Below, piece after piece: positions 55,905 to 64,000 of a stretch of 64,000 nt of DNA. Made by a program: the position numbers and the translations under genes. The notes below the pieces were generated by a model, which was not told the DNA's origin, did not search any database, and worked only from the letters and a program-made list of their open reading frames with translations. The DNA is taken from the NCBI GenBank assembly GCA_963575745.1, contig CAUYUJ010003447.1, positions 1,064,228 to 1,128,227 on the forward strand, given 5' to 3'. How positions within the stretch are numbered: position 1 is the stretch's first letter; each line of letters begins with the position of its first letter. The stretch comes from Prorocentrum cordatum (taxonomy: Eukaryota; Sar; Dinophyceae; Prorocentrales; Prorocentraceae).

Positions 55905-56075
55905 GCACCGAGTCGCAGATGCATATCGCTGTCGGAGTGCATCGGCGGCATCGGCGATGCATCCACGGTGTCGGCGTGGAAAAGATCGGGATCCACATCG
56001 AACAGGCATGGGCCGATGCATCCGCGATGCGGCGCGATCCTCCGACCCCATCTGCTCGAACCTCACTGGGGGGGG
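55905..56075 (+). repeat. Family B dispersed repeat, copy 3
   Basis: Landmarks are gtgcatcggcggcatcggcgatgcatccacg, gatgcatccgcgatgcggcgcgatcctccgaccccatctgctcg. The end block matches copy 1 and the centre matches copy 2. Confidence 0.7.
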
Positions 56076-56145
56076 GCCTGGATCTCTTCCTGGCTGGGCA
56101 GATGATCGGAGAAGAGGAGACGCGGAGGGGAAGCGAGGAAAATAC

Positions 56146-56284
56146 CTGCCGCGAGGGGGAGGGGCCCGCGGCAGGCCACCAGGGCCTCAGCGCAGGAGGG
56201 CCTGAGCAGCGGGGCAGGTCTGCGGCCCCCGCAGCAGCAGCGGAGGCGCGCTCGCGCGCTCCGCGCACGAGGGCGCTCCGAAGC
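56146..56284 (-). CDS. Candidate exon, unknown product, frame uncertain
   Basis: A GTCGTAG|G acceptor and a strong CGGCAG|GTATTT donor border a CpG-rich minus-strand island. One phase reads LRSALVRGARERASAAAAGA, DLPRCSGPPALRPWWPAAGP. Another, FGAPSCAERASAPPLLLRGP, would use an earlier CTCAG|GCCCTC donor. Confidence 0.35.
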
Positions 56285-57064
56285 CTACGACGTCGACGGC
56301 GATGCGACGAGACAGCCATCGCGCCACCACAAGGACAGCCGAAGAAGGAAGGTGCTTCTCTTTAGCCACGGCGAGCGTCGGCCACGAAGAGAGCCCCTGG
56401 CCTACGTACGTCTAAGGAATGGGCCGAAAACCAGTGCCCCTCTTGAGCGCAAGGAGGTCCTTGTTGTTCCAGCGTCCTGACTGACCAACGTCGACGAGAA
56501 TTCCGATGACGACGCCAGCCGACGACGGCGAAGACGAACACGCAACGAGGACGAACGCGACGACAAACAGAGCACGCTGCCGCCATGGCAATGAAATTCA
56601 TGTCGTTTCGAAGAAACGACCACCAATGTGGTACTTGCGCCTGCGTTCAATAAAAAGCACGTTTGCGTTGCTTGTATACTGTTTTCATTGGTGCGGTTCC
56701 ACGCTATACTGAACCGTCGGGTTACCGCATGTTTGTTTACCTGTCGCGCGTTCGTTCACTACGTACCACTACTTACCTATGCTGGCCGGGGGGCCTCGGG
56801 CCGCCTGATCGAGCGCTTGCAGAATCGAGCCAGTCGGACCGAACCCCGGCCCACGACGGGAGAAAGTCCCCCCCAGGGGGGTGCGGCGACTGATCGGGCC
56901 GGCTGGTGCCCTGGCAGGAGCGGTCAGCATCGAATCGGGACATCCCCCCGAATCGGAACGTGCGCCGTATCGGGCCGCACCGGCACGGAGCCGAGACACA
57001 CTGGGTCGGATGAGCCGCGTCAGGATGCACAACAGTGCCGTGCAAGCATCGAGCCGCATCGGAT

Positions 57065-57255
57065 CGCTGGCAATCCTCTTTCTCCTCCTCCTTCTCCTCC
57101 TCCTCGTCCTCCTTCTCCTCGTCGTCCTCGTCCTCGTCCTCGTCCTCCTCGTCGTCCTCCTCGTCCTCCTCCTCCTCCTCCTCCTCGTCCTCGTCCTCGT
57201 CCTCCTCCTCCTCCTCCTCCTCCTCCTCCTCCTCCTCCTCCTCCTCCTCGGTATC
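57065..57255 (+). repeat. CTC/GTC trinucleotide array
   Basis: ctcctcctcgtcctcgtc, giving Glu-rich frames on the minus strand that are not genes. Confidence 0.9.
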
Positions 57256-58004
57256 GGACTTGGCCGGGCGACCTCGATGTCGAAACGGATCGGTCGGGCC
57301 GCAGTGGGCCTTCCAGGGAGGCCCTCGGGGGCCCTCGCCGCCCCTCGCCTCGCAGGCCTTCGGGAGCACGGGGAGGGCCGCCGCCGAGCGCGCGCCATCC
57401 TCCTGATCCTACTCCTCCTCCTGCTCCTCCTCCTCCGCTTCCTCCTCATGGCTAGTGGCTGTGGACTGGTCTGCCTCCTCCTCCTCCTTCTCCTTCTCCT
57501 CCTCCTCCTCCTCCTGATACCTTTCATTCTGTCTTCCACCTGCGATTATCAGGGAGCCGTCCCCGCTGGCTTTGGAAGGGAATGTGCCTCCGATTTCTTG
57601 GGACGAAGAAAAACAGGCAGAGGCAATCAACTCTCGAACGCAATACTTTTTGACACCACGTGGATCGTTAAACGTTGAACGATCGGCTATCCGATAACGC
57701 GGATATGTCGATACTCAACGATCGAGGCTCCTGGCAACGTTCAACCTTGAACGACCGCGCTAGGGCCGCCGCCGAGTCATCACGACGCGACCTTAATGTA
57801 CCCTCCACCCAACCCCCTCTTTCGGCACAGGAGGCCGATCTGCATGATGTGAGGTCCCACGTAAAGCAGCACACCCCTGACACGAGGCCCCCACTGACGG
57901 GCACTCTGGCCGGCGAACCGGCGAGCCCGACCCCTGCCGATGCGGGGGAAACGCTGCAGTGCTCGCAAGAGGTCCTGAAGCGGCACTCTTCCTTAGGGGG
58001 AACG

Positions 58005-58185
58005 TTAAGAGGGACCAACTCTGGGCTTACACCGCCGATAAATCGCCGTAAGGCCGCCGACAGAGAATCCGCCCGTCCCTGGGCGGGGGGCGGGCCATGG
58101 AGCCCGTATCGGCGATGAGTGGGCGATTGGGTGTCGATGCATCACCCCATTCAGCCTACCCCCCTCCGAGCGTCGCACGGTGTTC
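58005..58185 (+). repeat. Family A dispersed repeat, copy 9, with a second tail
   Basis: Landmarks are agggaccaactctgg, accgccgataaatcgccg, aatccgcccgtccctgggcgggg, cccgtatcggcgatgagtgggcgattgggtgtcgatgcatcacc. A second tail (ggtcgatgcattccccaccgagccctgagctccccttagcgttgcccctgg) follows at 58232-58285. Confidence 0.75.
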
Positions 58186-58339
58186 GGATCTCACCTTGGC
58201 TCCCCAACGGCCGAAACCGAACCGAGGAAAACCGGTCGATGCATTCCCCACCGAGCCCTGAGCTCCCCTTAGCGTTGCCCCTGGCTTTCTAAGCACCAGA
58301 TGCGGCACCGCTGCCGACCCCCTGCGAGCGGCCCGCGGC

Positions 58340-58483
58340 CTCCGCGCGCTTCCGCGCGCGCGCGCACCGAGGCCCGCGCACCTCTCTATCGACGGGTCCG
58401 CCGCGAGCGTTCCGGCGGGCAGCGCGGGGGGCTTCGCGCCGCCACCGCCCGCGGCACGGGCGAGATCGCGGCGCGACCGCGGC
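58340..58483 (-). CDS. Candidate exon, unknown product
   Basis: A CCGCGAG|GCC acceptor opens a minus frame reading RDLARAAGGGGAKPPALPAG then TLAADPSIERCAGLGARARG. It ends at CGCGGAG|GCCGCG, a GC donor. Almost all codons end in G or C, but all phases are GC-rich here. Confidence 0.35.
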
Positions 58484-58569
58484 CTCGCGGGGGGGCGCCG
58501 CCGATCTGCTGCTTTTTCGCTGCCTCCTCGGCTCCTCGCCCTCCCACTCTCTGATCCTCTCTCTCTCTC

Positions 58570-59440
58570 TCTCGGAGATTGGGGAGTGAGATCGCAATGG
58601 AACGGAGACCCCCAATCCGGAAATCGTTGCGTTTCGTTCGTGTCGTGCGTGCGGGCGAGGCGAAGCTGCGTGGGCGCGCGAGAAGAAAGAACCCGCCGCT
58701 GCTAGGGCGAAGTCAAGACAAATGATTCTCCCCCGTCCGTCCGGCGGTGGCTTGCGGTGTCCCGCGGTGTCCCGTGGTGACCCGTGGTGTCCGCCGTTGC
58801 TAGGGCGAAATCAAGACAAATGATTATCCCCCGCCCGCCCGCCCGTCCGTCCGTCCGGCGGTGGCTCGCGGTGTCCCGGGGTGTCCCGTGGTGTCCCGTG
58901 GTGTCCCGTTGAGTGAGATCGATAGTGAGATCGTTAGTGAGATCGATAGTGAGATCGATGTGGTGCCCCGAGGTGTCCCGTGGTGTGCCAAAAATTGATA
59001 TCGATAGTGAGATCGATAATAAGATCGACAGGTGTCCCGTGGTGTCCTGTTGAGTGAGATCGATAGTGAGATCGTTAGTGAGATCGAAGTGGTGCCCCGA
59101 GGTGTTCCGTGGCCCCAAAAAATGAAATCGATAGTGAGATCGATAATAAGATCGACAGGTGTCCCGTGGTGTCCCTCTGAGCGAGATTGATAATGAGATC
59201 GATAATGAGATCGAGAGGTGTCCCGAGTTGTCCCGTGGTGTCCTATGGTGTTCCGTTGAGTGAGATCGATAATGAGATCGATAGTGAGACCGATAGTGAG
59301 ATCGAGAGGTGTCCCGCGGTGTCCCGTGGTGTCCAGTGGTGTCCCATTGAGTGAGATCGATAGGGAGATCGATAGTGAGATCGATAAGTGTCCCGTGGTG
59401 TCCCGTTGAGTGAGATCGATCGTGAGATCGATTGAGTCAG
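58570..59440 (+). mobile_element. Composite satellite element, copy 2
   Basis: Same head (tggaacggagaccccc, cgtgtcgtgcgtgcgggcgaggcgaagctgcgtgggcgcgcgag), a different duplicated inner block (ctagggcgaa-tcaagacaaatgatt twice), and the same alternating ggtgtcccgt / gtgagatcgata blocks. The tail gatcgattgagtcagatgt is also the same. It is flanked by (CT)n on the left and a (TA)n tract on the right. Confidence 0.65.
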
Positions 59441-59639
59441 ATGTAGGTCCCCCCCTCTCCCCCCCACACAACCTCCTTATCACCCGAAGGGTGGTCGTAT
59501 ATGTATATATATATATATACATATACATCTCTCTCTTCCTCTATAATTATCCCTCTCACTTCATCTCTCTCTCTCTCTCTCTCTCCCCCGCTTCTCGTTG
59601 TTTCCCTCTCTCTCTGTCTGTCTATGTTGTCTCCTCCGG

Positions 59640-59729
59640 CTCCTGCTAATGCTGCTGCTTGCTGCTGCTGCTTGCTGCTGCTGCTGCTTGCTGCTGCTGC
59701 TTGCTGCTGCTGCTTGCTGCTGCTGATGC

Positions 59730-59777
<48 letters not shown>

Positions 59778-59850
59778 GCTGCTTGCTGCGTGCTGCTTGC
59801 TGCGTGCTGCTTGCTGCTTGCTGCATGCTGCTTGCTGCTTGCTGCTGCTG
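59640..59850 (+). repeat. (CTG)n array with tgcttgctgctg interruptions
   Basis: gctgctgctgct mixed with ttgctgc units. Confidence 0.95.
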
Positions 59851-60019
59851 CGATCCGCCACCGCCACCTCACCAATCCCCAGCTGCCCCCCTCTTCGGCT
59901 CCTCCTCCTCCCCCCCCTCCTCCTCCTCCTCGCCAGCCGCCCAGCTATTCAGCAGCCTCCTCCTCCTCCTCCTCCTCTTCCTCCTCCTCATGTTCCCCCG
60001 TCCCTCGCCATCCTCCTCT

Positions 60020-60298
60020 TCCCTCCAATGCCTGCCCCTCTTCGCCCTCCGCCTCCTGTCCGCCCCCCCACCCGAGCAGAAGATTGCGCGCTGGCTCCGA
60101 GTGGCCGAGCCGACGTAGGACCACTGCGTGGAGACGCCGCTGGAACGGGGAGCCGGCCTAGCCGCTCGACTCGGCCCTCCGTCCCAGCGGCACGCGGCCA
60201 CGCACCGCCGCGCGGGCTGGTACACTCGGCCAACCACCCGCGAGGCGAGCCCAATACTTGCTGATCCGCCCCAGGCCCAGGCGGCACCGCGCGCATGC
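60020..60298 (-). CDS. Candidate exon, unknown product, borders uncertain
   Basis: After a GTGCCGTGCAG|GC acceptor a minus frame reads HARGAAWAWGGSASIGLASR then VVGRVYQPARRCVAACRWDG and SSGVSTQWSYVGSATRSQRA. The bias to G or C at third positions is better than in the other phases. The 3' border is not found. Confidence 0.25.
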
Positions 60299-60524
60299 CT
60301 GCACGGCACCGCGCAAAGCCCAGGGGAAGCCGGGCAGAGCAGCCGCGAAGCAGCGCCGCAGCCCAGGCGGGCCAGGAAGGCGTGTCAGGCGAAACGAACC
60401 GCTGGCCGAGCGGGCCACAAGCGTGCAGCCAGCGATCGCCACGAATTCACGAAGCAACCAAGGGGCAACCGAGAGCCAGGTGAATACTCGGGAGCGGCCA
60501 AGAGGGGGGGTGTCCAAGAGGGGG

Positions 60525-60665
60525 GGGTGCAAATCATGACCGGCGGCATGTGCGCGGCTCAGCGGGGGGGGGCCAGGGACGTCATGAAACAAGAAGAGGC
60601 GCCATGAAATCTGGGGAAATATCATGGCCCCCGCATTGATATCCACCCCCCCTTGTCACCCCCCC
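60525..60665 (+). repeat. Dispersed repeat family E, copy 2
   Basis: aatcatgaccggcggcatgtgcgcgg, then gcgccatgaaatctgggg followed by atatcatggcccccgcattg and atatccacccc, as in 28045-28335 but with a shorter middle. Confidence 0.65.
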
Positions 60666-60944
60666 CTTTTTTTCCGCCCCCGAAATACTCCTGCTCCGAA
60701 GCCCTGCAGGATTCGGGGTCATGGGGAAAATGGAGCGGGGAGCTCTTCGCTCGGCTTTCGGAGAGGTTTCGCACAGTCGCGCCCCACGCCCCCGCCACGC
60801 CACAACGCGTTAGAATGTCTCGCCGCACCCGCCTGCTCCTTTCTCGTTGTCCCCCTTTTCCGCCAACGCACCCCGCACACCCACTGATCCCCTGCCCGCC
60901 TCCTCATCCACATCATCCCTCCTCCTCTTCCTCACGACCATTCC

Positions 60945-61015
60945 CTTCCTCCTCCTCCTCCTCCTCCTCCTCCTCCTCCTCCTCCTTATCATCATCACCC
61001 TCCTCCTTTTCACAC
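60945..61015 (+). repeat. CTC-rich array
   Basis: ctcctcctc, continuing loosely to about 61200 and again 61620-61830. Confidence 0.8.
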
Positions 61016-61964
61016 GCATCCTCCTCTCAACACACATCTTTCTCTTCACCCACATCCTCCTCCTCCACCTCCAGCAAAGTCCCCCCTCCCTCCATCCCCC
61101 GTCTCCTTCGCCTCCTCCCACTCCCCGAGCCTCGGTCGTCCTCATACTCGTCGTCCTCCCCCATCCTGCTCCTACTTCCCCTCCTCCCGTTACTCCTCCG
61201 CCTCTTCCGCTTTCTCAGCCGCCCCCCCCCCGAGATATTGCAAAGGCGAGATTCGAGACGGACGACGAGGGGAGAGGATGCGCGAGGAGAAAGGGAACAA
61301 GAAGGTGGAGCACGGGAAGAAAAGAGAAGCGGAGGGAAGACGGAGGAGAGACGACGACGAGCTCAGGCAGAGGGCGCGCTGCCTTCGAACACCTGGGGAT
61401 GTCGGGGGACCGGAGAAAGCACCTCGAACCCTCCCGACAACAATTTATCAGGAAAGGATTCGAAAAGATTCCGCGGGGAAACCCTCCGGACGCCTTCCCC
61501 CCCGGCCCCCCACCCTAACCCTCCATCCCCCTCTCCACCTTTGGAGGCGTCTTGGGGACTGCAGATCTCCAGAAGTCTCCAGAGGCCTCTCCGAGGCCCA
61601 GTCGGGTCCAAGAGCGCCCAGCAGCCTCAGTCTCCTTCACCCCCCAGCACTCTCCTCATCCTCCTCCCTCCCCTCTCCTCCCCTCCCCTACGTTGCCTGC
61701 CTCCATTCTCTCCCCTCCTCCCCCTCCTCGTCCTCCTCCCTCTCCTCGTCCCACGTTGCCCCATCTCTCCCCCTCCTCGTCCTCGTCCCTCCCCCCCCTC
61801 CCCTCCTAATCCTCCCTCACCTCCACGATTTCGCCATATGAACTTCCCTGATGACGTCCAGAAGATGTTCGGCTCCCCTCCGCGCACTGCTTTTTTGCAT
61901 ACAAGATTCCTTGGAACTGCGTTGTCGCTTGGGTCTGTTTCCAAATACGGTTCCCGCTGAAGCG

Positions 61965-62150
61965 CTGGCCTCCTTTGCGGGCTTCCGCTTGTTCCGAATG
62001 GTGTTCCCGCTGCAACGCTGGCCTCATTTCCGGGCTTCCGCTCGTTCCTAATCGTGCTCCCGCTGCAGCACTGGCCTCATTTCCGCGCGTCCGCTCGTTC
62101 AGAATCGTACTCCCGCTGCTGCGCTGGCCTCATTATTTCCAGTGCCATGC
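61965..62150 (+). repeat. 53-bp tandem repeat
   Basis: ctggcctc occurs at 61965, 62018, 62071 and 62124, exactly 53 bases apart, with gggcttccgctcgttcc-aatcgtgctcccgctgc between. Confidence 0.85.
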
Positions 62151-62440
62151 GACGCCATGCAATGGCATTCTATGCGGTGTTCCGCTGTGCGATGTCATAC
62201 CTTCAAATGCAAAGATGTGATATGCATTGCTTGACTACGCAATGCCACGCCATGCTATGCCATACTACCCTTTGATCTTCAACGCCGTGCTATGCCATGT
62301 GCTGTTCGGTGCCGCTGTGCGATGTCATTATTTGCGCTGCAATGCTTTGTGATGCTATTCTTCACTACGCAACGCCACGCCATGCTAGGCCATAATACGC
62401 TCTGCCGTGCTCTTCTACGCCCTGCTAGGCCGTGCTCTAC
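62150..62440 (+). repeat. 130-bp tandem repeat
   Basis: gcgatgtcat at 62189 and 62319 (130 apart), with ctacgcaaygccacgccatgctatgccata between the copies. Confidence 0.75.
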
Positions 62441-63109
62441 GATGCATCGCGCACCCTCTCGGGATCATTGCCCTGCTCGACATCCGACTGTGCGAATATC
62501 CACGCCATGGTAAAGGACGGGAAGGAGGGGTAGGACGTCAGATATGACGCGAGCATACCTAGCTCGCCTCTCCCCCTCATTGTCTCCCTCCCTCCCGATT
62601 CCCCTCCGTTGCCTTCCGCCCCTCCCTCGCCTTTACAATCCCATCCAATGCCCGCGGGTGCCTGGCCCAAAGGCCGACGCGACCCAGGGGAGGCGGAGGG
62701 CGAGGCGGAGGGCGAGGAGAGTGGAGGGGCCCGCGAGGGTTGAGGATGGATGCATATTCATACTCGTTCTCTCGGCGTCACCGCCACAGCGCAGAGGGAA
62801 GGCAAGGCATCTATATATATATATATATATCATACGCACCTCTCCGAGGGAGTAGAACTCAGAGGCGATGAATGCGTACGCGGGGCGACACGTCCGCGAT
62901 TTGTCTGGCCGTTTCGCTAGGGACACCCTCAGAATTCTGAAAATCGGTGGCACCCCTCACGCAGATCGTGACGTCAGGGTCCAAAAAACACATAGGAACT
63001 TCAACAATTTGACATAAAACCTTCAAAAACACATGGAAATTTCAATAAGTTTGACCCCGATTCTCAGAGAATGCCGGTTTCGCCTGAAACATCCTCCCCA
63101 AATCGAGCC

Positions 63110-63370
63110 CCAACGTACCCTCTTGTACCCCAGACCCCGCCTCGGTGCCTCCTGGGGGCCTGCTGGAACCTCCTGGGGCCTCCTGGGGCTTTCTGAACCT
63201 TCTGGTACCCCAGATCCCGCCTCGGAGCCTTCTGGGGGTCTCCTGAAACCTCCTGGGGCCTTCTGGGGCCTCCTGCGGCCTCCTGGAGCCTCTTGGGGCC
63301 TCCTGAAGCCTCCTGGGATCTCCTGGGGCCTGCTGAGGCCGCCTGGGGCCTCCTGGGGCCTCAGAACTAC
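63110..63370 (+). repeat. cctcctggggc short-unit repeat
   Basis: Units of 12 and 15 bases (tcctggggcctcctggagcc), the inverse of the arrays at 51300 and 54520. Confidence 0.8.
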
Positions 63371-63689
63371 ATGCACACACAGAGACACAAATCACGCCCA
63401 ACACATCACACGCTAGACAAACATAACACACACACACAACACCTACAACGCACAAAAGCACGCACAACACAGAGCATACATCACACACAATACTCACAAC
63501 TGGGGCCTCCTGGAGCCTCTTCTGGTATCCAAGTCGGGCCTCCTTAGGCTTCTTGGGGGGCCCTGGTACACACATCGCAAGGTGTGGCAAACACACTTGC
63601 GCTCGAGTGCGACTTCGCTGTTGCATTTCACTCCTGCTTCAAACGCCCCTTCAGTTTTTTGTATGAGCCTGGGCACACACGTGCCACTT

Positions 63690-63783
63690 GCATACATATA
63701 TATAGATTTATTTATTTCAGATATATAAATAAATAAATACATAAATAGATGCTAGAACCATCGCGCGCGCTTCGCGCGCGCGA
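63690..63783. repeat. A+T-rich tract followed by an 11-bp hairpin
   Basis: atatatagatttattt and aaataaataaatacataaataga precede a perfect hairpin at 63759-63783 (atcgcgcgcgc, loop ttc, gcgcgcgcgat). Confidence 0.7.
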
Positions 63784-64000
63784 TAGCAGGCACCGGGCCT
63801 TCACGAGTTCACTGCTCCACTGAAGTAGTGGACCGCAGATGGTTTGAACGACAAGTGAAGAAGCGCCCATAATGCTGAACGAATTATGGGCAATGAGAAG
63901 TTCACGCATGCCAAATCCGCATTCCGGAAGACTTTTGGGGAATATGGTTGCGTGGGGGGGCGGACGCCTGATGAGTCGGGTTCCAAGAAGGCCTTCTGGG

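Overview
This is nuclear DNA of a eukaryote with a GC-rich genome that is not CpG-depleted. It has no bacterial operons, rRNA genes, recognisable tRNA genes or CRISPR arrays, and most of it is simple-sequence DNA, minisatellites and short dispersed repeats. Long low-complexity open frames (CTC, GAC, CAC runs) are not genes. Splicing inferred from protein motifs gives mostly AG|GC and some GT donors, and almost every acceptor is AG|G. That pattern, with a third-codon-position GC near 0.9 in the exons and kilobase introns full of repeats, is typical of dinoflagellates, so a high-GC dinoflagellate is the best guess. No organism marker was seen.

The main result is a split gene on the minus strand for a Sir2-type (sirtuin) NAD-dependent deacylase. 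Nine short exons, about 41.5 kb down to 12.7 kb, join in one frame and read in the family order: N-terminal helix and YTG (41.5 kb), AGLSTAAGIGDYAS (34.3 kb), linker (33.2 kb), QQNHDGLPQRAG (30.9 kb), NEIHGSW with the catalytic His (29.4 kb), DLCLALGTSL (26.4 kb), VVSLQRTRLD (16.7 kb), VRVYAPLDEVLE (16.5 kb), and a C-terminal extension (12.8 kb). One short exon between 26.4 and 16.7 kb is probably still missing. The zinc-ribbon Cys pairs of classical sirtuins are absent. Further exon-like GC-rich islands, also on the minus strand and mostly with AG|G...AG|GC borders, lie at 1.4, 5.9, 8.2, 12.3, 45.0, 49.5, 53.8, 55.8, 56.2, 58.4 and 60.2 kb. They may be more of the same gene or neighbouring genes.

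The introns carry relics. There is a frameshifted LINE-type endonuclease (24.5-25.6 kb), an RT-like fragment (47.5-47.75 kb), gene-like remnants at 10.1-10.7, 23.0-24.4, 31.8-32.3 and 42.0-42.7 kb, and an intronless Cys-repeat pseudogene (36.5-37.9 kb). Several repeat families appear undescribed as far as can be judged here: family A (about 170 bp, nine copies all in one orientation), family B (three copies), family C (137-157 bp with terminal inverted repeats, three copies), an element with 15-bp terminal inverted repeats set inside an (ATGT)n array (38.86-39.91 kb), a composite satellite element present twice (40.1 and 58.6 kb), and a hairpin with a 27-bp perfect stem (27.6 kb).

Stretches not listed below are intron-like or intergenic low-complexity sequence in which I see nothing else.
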